64,000 nucleotides of DNA from Thiomicrorhabdus sp. Milos-T2 (GTDB lineage: Bacteria > Pseudomonadota > Gammaproteobacteria > Thiomicrospirales > Thiomicrospiraceae). Shown piece after piece: positions 57,675-64,000 of the stretch. The stretch's first letter is position 1. The number at the start of each line of letters is the position of its first letter. The notes beneath the pieces are model-generated. The model had not been told where the DNA came from and made no database searches. It worked only from the letters and a program-made list of their open reading frames with translations. Made by a program: the position numbers and the translations under genes. The stretch spans positions 186,001 through 250,000 of the forward strand of contig NZ_KL370892.1 in NCBI RefSeq assembly GCF_000702325.1, given 5' to 3'.

Positions 57675-58493
57675 CTAATTATCCAGTTGAACCAAAATAT
57701 TCTGCGTTTGACCATTTCGTTCAATGATTAAGTCTAAATTGGTTTTCTTAAGTAACGTTTGCCAAAGCGTTGGCGATTTAGCCAAATCCTCAACTGAATA
57801 GCCACTTACGTTTTTAAGTAAATCACCAGGCTTAAAACCTAGGGATTCAAAAATTGATTTTTCAGTTCTTGGCCAAACCTTAACCGCAGAAATTTTGCCA
57901 TCTTTTTGTATCATCTGAAAACGCAAATATCGCATAATCGAAACAGGATTTTTTAAAGCGTTATCTTTAACAGTTTTTAAGGTTTTAAACTGCTGTTCAG
58001 TTAATTCTGAACCAGAATCGTGATTCGTAAAAATATCTTGATCTTGAACCATTTCAAGCTTCTCTAACAATCCATTATGAGTAATGACCACATAATCAGA
58101 ATGAACATCTTTAAGGACAACACCTCTTTGAATCTTTTCACCTAAACTAAAGCTATAATCCTTGCCCCCTTTTTCAATAATCGCCAGACTTCCATTAGGG
58201 GCAATCAAGACACCAAGTAATTTGAGACTCAAGCGAGTTTTCTGAACATCCTTAGCGACAATCAAAGGTTTAGATTGAGTGGCCGGTGCTCTCCCAAACA
58301 AATAAATTGGACTAGACATAGAAGCAGAATTCATTGATTGTTTTTCTGATTGGATATTCATTGACGGTAAAATCAAATCTGGCTGCGGGTTAACATAAAA
58401 TGCCAAAAACATTTTACCCAACATCCAAGCTAGCAATATAAATAACAATATAAAAACAGATGTGATAATTTTATTTTGATTTAAACGATTCAA
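57675..58493 (-). CDS. gspC: Type II secretion protein GspC
   Basis: 272 residues: one membrane segment near the N-terminus (VFILLFILLAWMLGKMFLAF), a homology region (LLGVLIAPNGSLAIIEKGGK, about 95-115) that contacts GspD N0, and a C-terminal PDZ-like domain (ESLGFKPGDLLKNVSGYSVE). It links the secretin to the platform. It is the first gene of the operon; no clear promoter was identified in the AT-rich region upstream. Confidence 0.93.
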   Translation of the reverse strand: MNRLNQNKIITSVFILLFILLAWMLGKMFLAFYVNPQPDLILPSMNIQSEKQSMNSASMSSPIYLFGRAPATQSKPLIVAKDVQKTRLSLKLLGVLIAPNGSLAIIEKGGKDYSFSLGEKIQRGVVLKDVHSDYVVITHNGLLEKLEMVQDQDIFTNHDSGSELTEQQFKTLKTVKDNALKNPVSIMRYLRFQMIQKDGKISAVKVWPRTEKSIFESLGFKPGDLLKNVSGYSVEDLAKSPTLWQTLLKKTNLDLIIERNGQTQNILVQLDN

Positions 58494-58775
58494 AAAACTC
58501 TCTCATTTTGTATCCTGAAATATTCCTAAGGTTCTCCATGTCTATAAAAGTCTTTAATAGAGAACGATATTTATTAATGCCGAAGTCATTGATTAACCCC
58601 CAAATTTGGCATACCTAAGAATACCGTTCATAAATAAAAAACGCTATCAATTTTATAAAATATTTAGGAAATTTTTCGTATAAGTGCAATATAAAGCAGA
58701 AAGTTAATCGTGCATAAGAGGAACCCGTTCCGTTTGAACGATTTCCAACGACAGCGACAACATGATTTATTTATC

Positions 58776-58901
58776 TTTTTGCCTTATTACGCTGACTTAC
58801 TAGTGGCTTTAATTAAAATTTTCTCACAAGCGATAAACTGCTCTGATTTGTCAGTAAATCTTGACCCTATTCTTTATGTACCCAACAAACAACTCATTTA
58901 A
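58776..58901 (+). pseudogene. Remnant of the 30715-type orphan gene, copy 2
   Basis: Forty codons matching the C-terminus of the protein encoded at 30715: YADLLVALIKIFSQAINCS and the ending DPILYVPNKQLI, compared with SDLLGPLIKIFSQALNSSD and DPILEVPKETTRLQ. The upstream part is not recognisable and nothing else is seen in the preceding 58494-58775 spacer. It is followed by the perfect palindrome at 58918, as is the intact gene. Confidence 0.7.
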
Positions 58902-58917
58902 ACAAATTAAATTAATA

Positions 58918-58931
58918 TACCAGGCCTGGTA
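58918..58931. repeat. CAGGCCTG palindrome, perfect copy at a duplicated junction
   Basis: TACCAGGCCTGGTA, perfect. Its counterpart in the second copy of this junction, at 60829-60841, is spoiled by one base (ACCAGGGCTGGT). Confidence 0.75.
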
Positions 58932-58951
58932 AGTTATTAAGGTTATGTGAA

Positions 58952-59020
58952 TTAATTTTTATTGCTAAGTCTAGGGCAATAAAAACTAAAATAATGAATC
59001 CAATCCAATGGTTTTGAATA
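58952..59020 (-). pseudogene. ubiA: Duplicate of the ubiA 3' end
   Basis: On the minus strand this encodes IQNHWIGFIILVFIALDLAI and three more residues before a stop, nearly identical to the last residues of UbiA encoded at 60869-60930. The DNA match covers about 100 bp including the spacer next to the palindrome. It is a partial copy left on the far side of the IS30/toxin-antitoxin insertion. Confidence 0.8.
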
Positions 59021-59053
59021 ACGCGGATTCAAGTAATAACCGCAATTTTTAAA

Positions 59054-59440
59054 TTATGCTGCAAGTAAATCTACCTGCAGCCCCATAAATAATTCATTGG
59101 GTGCTTTACCACCTCGTGTTTTTCGAGGACGATTATTTAATCTGTCCATCACAAATTGAACTTGCTCTTGAGTGATGCCTCTCAGATCCGTGCCTTTAGG
59201 AAAATACTGCCGTATCAATCCATTCGTATTTTCGTTTATGCCTCTTTCCCATGAGGCATAAGGGTGGGCAAAAAACACTTGTGCGTCCAATGCCTCTGCC
59301 ATGGCCTTATGTTCTGCAAACTCTTTGCCATTATCATAAGTTATCGTATGTACACGCTCTTTGAGTGGTTCTAATACAGCAATAACGGCTTCTTTGAGCT
59401 TGTCTGCGAACTTACCCTGTAATGGCACAATAATGAAACA
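59054..59440 (-). mobile_element. IS30-family transposase remnant (C-terminal part)
   Basis: About 128 residues of the catalytic (DDE) domain: HTITYDNGKEFAEHKAMAEA, FFAHPYASWERGINENTNG with the catalytic Glu, and RLNNRPRKTRGGKAPNELF are the IS30 signature. The N-terminal half with the helix-turn-helix and first Asp is missing; homology stops at about 59440, where the left 45-bp inverted repeat begins, so insertion of that repeat probably truncated it. It is not expected to be active. Confidence 0.88.
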
Positions 59441-59476
59441 AAGGGGACGTTATGAGGTTCCCCCAAAAAACTGGAC
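59432..59476. repeat. Left 45-bp inverted repeat flanking the toxin-antitoxin pair
   Basis: Contains GACGTTATGAGGTTCCCCC and AACTGGAC, and matches 60607-60651 in inverted orientation at 39 of 45 positions. The CCAGTT...GGGGG pattern recalls ends of IS3-like elements, but no such transposase is seen. Confidence 0.8.
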
Positions 59477-59584
59477 ACTAAATATTACTATTTGTAGTCT
59501 TACCTATCGATTTCGACCCCGAGCACAAAACCTTTATCATGATTAAAAATTTTTATTGACTAAATGGTCAGCAAGGAATTAATG

Positions 59585-59605
59585 TGTATATACATTGCAT
59601 ATACA
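59585..59605. promoter_or_regulatory. Candidate antitoxin operator
   Basis: TGTATAT and ATATACA form an inverted repeat with a seven-base spacer, 45 bp upstream of the DUF1778 antitoxin gene. Ribbon-helix-helix antitoxins of this class bind such sites to autorepress. TACAAT (59602-59607) could be the -10 box. Confidence 0.55.
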
Positions 59606-59649
59606 ATATTTTGTTAGTAGTGTAATGACAATAATTAGGAGTAAGGAAA

Positions 59650-59916
59650 ATGGCTAGGACAGCACAAATTAATATGCGTGTTGAACCAGAACAGCAAGCG
59701 ATTATTAGTCGAGCTGCTCAATTACAACACATGGATAGAACGACTTTTATCGTTAATGCCGCTTATGAAAAAGCCAAGAACGTCTTGTTAGATCAAACTT
59801 TTTTTCAATTAGATGAGAAAGAGTTTACTGATTTTAATCAAGCTTTAAACATGCCTGTGCGTAAAAATAATCGCTTAAAAGAATTGTTTAAGGAAAAATC
59901 GCCTTGGGAAAAATAA
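59650..59916 (+). CDS. DUF1778 (TacA-like) ribbon-helix-helix antitoxin
   Basis: 88 residues. The N-terminal ribbon-helix-helix begins with ARTAQINMRVEPEQQAIISR and continues with MDRTTFIVNAAYEKAKNVL, the DUF1778 pattern. The flexible C-terminus (KEKSPWEK) would wrap the toxin. AGGAGTAAGGAAA precedes the start. It overlaps the toxin gene by 13 bp, the usual arrangement of TacAT-type modules. Confidence 0.92.
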   Translation: MARTAQINMRVEPEQQAIISRAAQLQHMDRTTFIVNAAYEKAKNVLLDQTFFQLDEKEFTDFNQALNMPVRKNNRLKELFKEKSPWEK

Positions 59917-60419
59917 CAGAACCAACTGGCTTAAATGCGGAACATGATATTTCTTCCTTTGACTGTGGCTATGAGGCTTTAAAGGAATGGCTACAAGAGA
60001 AAGCATTAAAAAATCACCGTGGTGATGCCAGTAGATGTTTTGTTATTTGCGATAACAATAAAGTCGTTGGTTATTACGCATTTTCTAATGGTTCTGTTGA
60101 ACACAACGAAACGCCTGGTGCGTTAAAAAGAAATATGCCCAACCCTATCCCTGTATTAGTCATGGGGCGATTAGCGATTGATAAAAATTACCAAGGACAG
60201 TCTTTTGGTAAACACCTGTTGAAAGATTGCCTTTTGCGTTCAATCGCCGTTTCTGAACACGTTGCATTCAAAGCATTAATGATACATGCGATAGATGAAA
60301 AGGCTAAAGAATACTACCTGAATTTGGGGTTTGCTGAATCACCAACAAACGATCTCACCGTGTTTTTGCCAATGAAGCAGATTCGTAATGATTACGAAGA
60401 TTCTTTTAAAGAGGATTAG
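59904..60419 (+). CDS. GNAT-family acetyltransferase toxin (TacT-like)
   Basis: 171 residues. It acetylates aminoacyl-tRNA in known TacT family members, blocking translation. The GNAT core is visible: LVMGRLAIDKNYQGQSFGKH (acetyl-CoA binding; the Q/RxxGxG/A variant reads QGQSFG) and the C-terminal KEYYLNLGFAES. FDCGYEALKEWLQEKALKNH is the TacT N-terminus. The start is TTG (59904) with AAGGAAA upstream. The module is bracketed by inverted repeats and lies in a scar region, consistent with a mobile cassette. Confidence 0.9.
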   Translation: MGKITEPTGLNAEHDISSFDCGYEALKEWLQEKALKNHRGDASRCFVICDNNKVVGYYAFSNGSVEHNETPGALKRNMPNPIPVLVMGRLAIDKNYQGQSFGKHLLKDCLLRSIAVSEHVAFKALMIHAIDEKAKEYYLNLGFAESPTNDLTVFLPMKQIRNDYEDSFKED

Positions 60420-60770
60420 ACCCTTTGATCTATTCGTTTTGAACCTATTCCCCCCTTCAAGACTAACCAACTGGTAATAAAAAGCCTTGCATTAGTAGCA
60501 TCTTCCAATACATGGAAGTCTTTTACAATAAAATAAGAAGACATTCTTATCTCGATTATTAATCGCCTTTAAGTTACGAAATGGCTTTTTATGATAAAGT
60601 CTAACCGTCCAGTTTATTGGGGGAACTTCATAACGTCCTCTTTTACTCATTATTAAAGCACTCCCAGCCCTCCAAATTATTTCGTTATTTTTGAACTTTA
60701 TCAATTGGTGAATTCAAGTTCTAAGTGCAACACACTTAATCAGAATGTGAGCATCGTTCTGTTTTGTATT
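60420..60770. other. Non-coding spacer after the toxin gene
   Basis: 351 bp with no convincing gene. It contains the right inverted repeat (60607-60651). An open frame on the minus strand (60492-60704) runs through the repeat and looks fortuitous or a remnant of the element that provided it. Confidence 0.6.
60607..60651. repeat. Right 45-bp inverted repeat flanking the toxin-antitoxin pair
   Basis: Inverted copy of 59432-59476, 39 of 45 positions identical. The reverse strand could encode the peptide RGRYEVPP, as does the left copy, suggesting both derive from one coding element. Confidence 0.8.
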
Positions 60771-60816
60771 TACCCAGATTCTTGAAGTTCCAAAAGAAAC
60801 GACTCGTTTACTGTAA
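60771..60816 (+). pseudogene. Remnant of the 30715-type orphan gene, copy 3
   Basis: The codons read QILEVPKETTRLL and stop, almost the same as the last residues (PILEVPKETTRLQ) of the protein encoded at 30715. Nothing upstream is recognisable. A spoiled CAGGCCTG palindrome follows at 60829, then ubiA. It probably marks the original gene end next to ubiA. Confidence 0.7.
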
Positions 60817-60868
60817 ATTTCAATAAGCTACCAGGGCTGGTTATTTATGAAGATTATGTGAATTAAGT

Positions 60869-61720
60869 CTATATTGCTAGGTCTAAGGCAATACTAACTA
60901 AAACAATGAATCCAATCCAATGGTTTTGAATAAACACTTTAAAGGCTAATTTGTCATCATGCTGTGATAGTCGTTTTAAATCATAAATAAACCAAACTGC
61001 GACAGTTACCAGGCCTGTAAAAAAGATAAACCCAAGATCAAATATCAGGCCAACCCAAATCAACAGCGCAAGCATAATCCCCTGAAATAATCCAATAGCT
61101 GGAACAAGCTTGTCTGCAAATAAAATGGCGGTGGATTTTACGCCAATTTTTAAATCGTCTTTCATATCACCCACTGCATAGGCGGTATCGTAAATAAGGG
61201 ACCAAACCATAGTGGCCGCAAAGATTGGCCAAACTTGCCAAGGCACTTCATTTTGAACCGCTGCAAATGCCATTGGGATTGCCCAGGCAAACGCTGCACC
61301 TAAAAAGGCTTGCGGCCAATAGGTATGGCGTTTCATAAAGGGGTATAAAGCGGCTAAAAAGAGTGCTCCAAAAGAAAGGTAGACGGTAAGACTGTTAAGC
61401 GTTAACACTAAACCAAAGGCAATTACACAAAGCACACCAAAAAACAGCAATGCGCCTTTGGCTGAGATCTCACCCGAGGCTAGCGGACGATTACAGGTAC
61501 GTTCCACGTGGCCATCAATATTTCGATCGGCAAAGTCATTAATAACACAACCAGCCGAACGCATTAAAATCGCACCAAATACAAACACCACTAGTAAATA
61601 GATAGAAGGCATTCCGCCAGAGGCTAACCAGAGTGCCCATAAAGCTGGCCACAAAACTAAATAGATGCCTACTGGCCGATTTAGTCTGGTTAGGGAAATG
61701 TAGGAGCGGAGTTTATTCAT
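60869..61720 (-). CDS. ubiA: 4-hydroxybenzoate octaprenyltransferase
   Basis: 283-residue inner-membrane prenyltransferase joining 4-hydroxybenzoate to the polyprenyl chain in ubiquinone synthesis; UbiC encoded at 15 kb makes the substrate. The two Asp-rich motifs are NDFADRNIDGHVERTCNRPL and YDTAYAVGDMKDDLKIG. About eight membrane segments are seen. Its 3' end is duplicated at 58952-59020. A palindrome lies in the gene (61010). Confidence 0.95.
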   Translation of the reverse strand: MNKLRSYISLTRLNRPVGIYLVLWPALWALWLASGGMPSIYLLVVFVFGAILMRSAGCVINDFADRNIDGHVERTCNRPLASGEISAKGALLFFGVLCVIAFGLVLTLNSLTVYLSFGALFLAALYPFMKRHTYWPQAFLGAAFAWAIPMAFAAVQNEVPWQVWPIFAATMVWSLIYDTAYAVGDMKDDLKIGVKSTAILFADKLVPAIGLFQGIMLALLIWVGLIFDLGFIFFTGLVTVAVWFIYDLKRLSQHDDKLAFKVFIQNHWIGFIVLVSIALDLAI

Positions 61721-61751
61721 AAAAAGCTATGATGCTGGGAAAATAAATGAA

Positions 61752-62006
61752 TTAAGATAATTCATTAACAGTGGTTATAATCTCATCATAGACAGCAGGG
61801 GAGATTTCTAAATTAGCCTGTACCTGACCTTGTCGGTCTGCATATTGCATTAATACTTTATGACCCTCTTTTTCCCATGCGATGACATAGCCATAAGCCA
61901 ATAATTCGGTTTGTCCTACATCTTGATGAGTAATTTGCCAGGCCTGGTCTGCCATTGCTTTTTTAAACGGTTCGCAATCTTTATCAGCGATTTCATAATG
62001 CTTCAT
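61752..62006 (-). CDS. Small protein of unknown function
   Basis: 84 residues, no signal peptide or membrane segment, acidic overall. The sequence contains ELLAYGYVIAWEKEGHKVLM and the aromatic residues suggest a compact alpha/beta domain. It lies 41 bp after glmU and 31 bp before ubiA on the same strand, so it is probably cotranscribed. I do not recognise the family. A palindrome copy lies at 61939. Confidence 0.65.
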   Translation of the reverse strand: MKHYEIADKDCEPFKKAMADQAWQITHQDVGQTELLAYGYVIAWEKEGHKVLMQYADRQGQVQANLEISPAVYDEIITTVNELS

Positions 62007-62046
62007 AAATCATTATCACTCTTTTTTATAAATCTTATTTTTAACT

Positions 62047-63411
62047 CTAACTTTTAGTTGGTTTTTGCCAATTTGAAATCGTTATCTGCTTGGCGCGAGA
62101 CAAAGTTAATTTTGCTTCAGGGGTATCTTTGGTAATAGTCGAACCTGCACCGATGGTCGCGTCATCACCAACTTGTACTGGTGCAACTAATTGACTATCA
62201 GAACCCACAAATACTCTATCACCAATAATGGTTTTGTGTTTATTTACACCATCATAGTTGCAAGTAATGGTACCCGCTCCAATATTAACGTCTTTACCCA
62301 TATCAGTATCACCAATATAGCTTAAATGATTGACCTTAGAGCCTTCGCCAATAATGGCCTTTTTGGTTTCTACAAAGTTACCAATTTTAGCTTCATTGCC
62401 CAGTTCTGTACCGGGGCGTAAACGGGCATAAGGGCCAATAATACAATTTTGACCAACTACACAATCTTCAAGATGACTAAACGGGTGAATGACCGAACCA
62501 TCTGCAACTGTCACATTCTTTAAAATACAGTTAGCACCAATTGAAACGTTCTCACCTAGGGTTACCAGGCCTGCTAGAATGCAATTAACGTCAATTTGAA
62601 CATCTGCCTTAGCATTTACTTGGCCACGAATATCAATTCGATTCGCATCCAGTAAAGTAACACCCGCTTGCATCAACTGTACTGCCTGTTGTTTTTGAAA
62701 GCGACGTTCTAAATCTTGTAATTGAACCTTATCATTTACCCCTAACACTTCAATTTCTGAATGTGGTTGAGTAGTCTGCACAGTAAATCCATCTGCAACA
62801 GCCATAGCGATAATATCCGTTAAATAATATTCACCTTGCGCATTATCGCTGCTTAAATTCGATAACCAATAATTTAGTTGTTGGCCTTTAACTGCCATAA
62901 TGCCGGTATTAACTTCTGAAATCAGTAGTTGTTCATCAGAGGCATCTTTCTGCTCGACGATAGCCTGAACAACAAGATGCTGGTCACGAACAATACGGCC
63001 ATATCCTGTGGGATTATCGAGATTAATAGTTAACAAGCCTAAAGGATATTCATTTGATACTAAAGATAATAAATCTTGTAAAGTTTCTAAAGAGGTTAGT
63101 GGGACATCGCCATACAAAATCAACACCGTATCATCAGCATTGACTAACGGTGTCGCCATTTGCACAGCGTGCCCTGTACCCAATTGTTGTTCTTGCATAA
63201 CAAAGCTTAGATTATCACCTGCAACTCTCTGCTCTACTAATTCAGCACCATGACCTATCACTGTAATAACAGAGTCTGAATTAAGAGATTCAGCGGTATC
63301 AATCACATGCTGTAAAAGTGACTTATGAGCTAAAGGTTGCAAAACCTTAGGCAGCTTAGAACGCATACGAGTACCTTTACCCGCTGCCAGAATAACAACT
63401 TTTAAAGCCAT
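62047..63411 (-). CDS. glmU: Bifunctional GlmU (N-acetylglucosamine-1-phosphate uridyltransferase)
   Basis: 454 residues, two activities of the UDP-GlcNAc pathway. The N-terminal pyrophosphorylase domain has LAAGKGTRMRSKLPKVLQPL, QLGTGHAVQMA and LYGDVPL; the C-terminal left-handed beta-helix acetyltransferase has GPYARLRPGTELGNEAKIGN and HLSYIGDTDMGKDVNIGAGT. UDP-GlcNAc feeds peptidoglycan and lipid A. Order next to atpC is common in gammaproteobacteria. A palindrome lies at 62566. Confidence 0.97.
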   Translation of the reverse strand: MALKVVILAAGKGTRMRSKLPKVLQPLAHKSLLQHVIDTAESLNSDSVITVIGHGAELVEQRVAGDNLSFVMQEQQLGTGHAVQMATPLVNADDTVLILYGDVPLTSLETLQDLLSLVSNEYPLGLLTINLDNPTGYGRIVRDQHLVVQAIVEQKDASDEQLLISEVNTGIMAVKGQQLNYWLSNLSSDNAQGEYYLTDIIAMAVADGFTVQTTQPHSEIEVLGVNDKVQLQDLERRFQKQQAVQLMQAGVTLLDANRIDIRGQVNAKADVQIDVNCILAGLVTLGENVSIGANCILKNVTVADGSVIHPFSHLEDCVVGQNCIIGPYARLRPGTELGNEAKIGNFVETKKAIIGEGSKVNHLSYIGDTDMGKDVNIGAGTITCNYDGVNKHKTIIGDRVFVGSDSQLVAPVQVGDDATIGAGSTITKDTPEAKLTLSRAKQITISNWQKPTKS

Positions 63412-63487
63412 AGCTTTATTCCTTTAAATAAAAACAATTAGATAAAATTAAAGTTTACATAATTATTCTTCAATGAAAATGGAAATA

Positions 63488-63610
63488 CTTTGTTAGATTA
63501 GTGGTTTCGATTGTGGAGCAAGGTCAAGGAAACGTAAGTGAGTGTAGTTAACTACACGACTCGTCGTTGACAAAGAGATTGCCCGCAAGCGGTACAACTA
63601 ATCAACAAAG
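63488..63610. repeat. 123-bp imperfect palindrome between atpC and glmU
   Basis: Outer arms CTTTGTTAGATTAGT and ACTAATCAACAAAG, with inner pairing through AAGGTCAA/TTGACAAAG to the perfect central palindrome GTGTAGTTAACTACAC (63543-63558). It lies directly downstream of the atpC terminator. No gene is visible in it. It resembles a short REP-like or MITE-type element. Confidence 0.7.
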
Positions 63611-63636
63611 AAAAAAAAAGCGCCCTTAGGCGCTCT
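63611..63636 (-). terminator. Intrinsic terminator of the atp operon
   Basis: On the minus strand AGAGCGCC-TAAG-GGCGCT is followed by a run of nine T, 17 bp after the atpC stop. It is a strong Rho-independent terminator. Confidence 0.9.
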
Positions 63637-63652
63637 TTTACAAGGGTAACAA

Positions 63653-64000
63653 TTAAGCCAACCCAGTTTTATGCAAACTATCACGTAATTTACTGATTGC
63701 TTGTATTTGAGCTACGGCTTCTGCTAACTCAACCTGAGCTCTTGCGATATCAGTTTCAGTTTTTGCATTATCCATAGCTTCTTCAGCACGCTGTTTTGCA
63801 GCTATTGCTTCAGCTTCATCTAAATCATTAGCACGAATGGCTGTATCTGCTAACACAGTGACCACACTTGGCTGAATTTCGATGATGCCGCCGCTAATGT
63901 AGAAATGATCTTCTTCATCACCACTAACAACACGTACTGTTCCAGGCTTCAATGAGCTTAGAAACTGGGTGTGGTGAGGCATAATACCAACCTCACCGTC
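63653..64000 (-). CDS. atpC: ATP synthase epsilon subunit, partial
   Basis: The visible 115 residues are the C-terminal part of AtpC: the reading frame is open through the right edge (DGEVGIMPHHTQFL continues beyond 64000), so about 25 N-terminal residues are outside the window. The beta-sandwich (SLKPGTVRVVSGDEEDHFYI, GGIIEIQPSVVTVLADTAI) and the helical hairpin (EAIAAKQRAEEAMDNA and on) are typical. It is the rotor-shaft subunit that regulates F1 ATPase. It is last in the atp operon and ends before a strong terminator. Confidence 0.95.
   Translation of the reverse strand, partial: DGEVGIMPHHTQFLSSLKPGTVRVVSGDEEDHFYISGGIIEIQPSVVTVLADTAIRANDLDEAEAIAAKQRAEEAMDNAKTETDIARAQVELAEAVAQIQAISKLRDSLHKTGLA

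Noticed and set aside
59361-59546. Rightward open frame across the IS30 end and left inverted repeat
   Set aside because: It is antisense to the transposase remnant for half its length and joins unrelated sequence at the repeat.
60492-60704. Leftward open frame after the toxin gene
   Set aside because: It spans the right 45-bp inverted repeat and has no recognisable domain; its peptide is shared only with the left repeat.

Overview
The window is a piece of an AT-rich (roughly 38-40% G+C by eye) gammaproteobacterial chromosome. The housekeeping order (gmk, rpoZ-spoT, recG, ubiC, ubiA, glmU next to atpC), a flavocytochrome c sulfide dehydrogenase and a ba3-like oxidase point to a sulfur-oxidising member of the Thiotrichales, near the Thiomicrospira/Thiomicrorhabdus group. 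That placement is inference from gene content; there is no rRNA or tRNA gene here to confirm it.

Layout. 0.1-8.5 kb: gmk, then kdnA-kdnB-kdsB-waaA (LPS inner core, apparently the 8-amino-Kdo variant), rpoZ, spoT and ridA. 8.7-12.7 kb: a tight four-gene operon joining a coiled-coil protein, a membrane OmpA-like protein, a Ras/Rab-like small GTPase and an HD-GYP protein; I do not recognise it as a described system. 12.8-15.6 kb: recG and ubiC. 15.6-23.3 kb (minus strand): copper delivery (lipoprotein, PCuAC, SCO, CcoI-like Cu-ATPase) and a ba3-like oxidase (subunits I, II, a 50-residue IIa) with a dihaem cytochrome. 24.0-29.3 kb: fccA-fccB, then haem O/A synthesis (cyoE, PepSY-type membrane protein, ctaA). 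29.6-31.2 kb: an outer-membrane protein and an orphan protein.

31.6-46.5 kb is a beta-1,3-glucan utilisation locus: GPH-type transporter, GH17, GntR/LacI-hybrid regulator, a GH16 lipoprotein with three near-identical C-terminal repeats, a protein that fuses a clan GH-A catalytic barrel to what looks like an outer-membrane beta-barrel, and a GH149-like phosphorylase. A shared palindrome (TGCTATATAGCA) at the promoters of the transporter and of the GH16 operon is a good candidate operator. A proposed flow is surface cleavage by GH16, trimming and entry through the GH-barrel fusion, periplasmic GH17, import by the transporter, then phosphorolysis to glucose 1-phosphate.

46.5-58.5 kb (minus strand) is a complete type II secretion operon gspC-N, convergent with the glucan locus. 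58.5-60.9 kb is a scar region: an IS30 transposase remnant, a DUF1778/GNAT toxin-antitoxin pair between 45-bp inverted repeats, and duplicated flanks including a copy of the ubiA 3' end. 60.9-64 kb: ubiA, a small unknown gene, glmU, a 123-bp imperfect palindrome, a terminator and the 3' part of atpC.

Two dispersed sequence families run through the window: a palindrome centred on CAGGCCTG (at least 20 copies, six as the full 12-mer ACCAGGCCTGGT) and a MITE-like element of about 35-180 bp with ends resembling GAGACCTTTGCACGAGT (at least seven copies).
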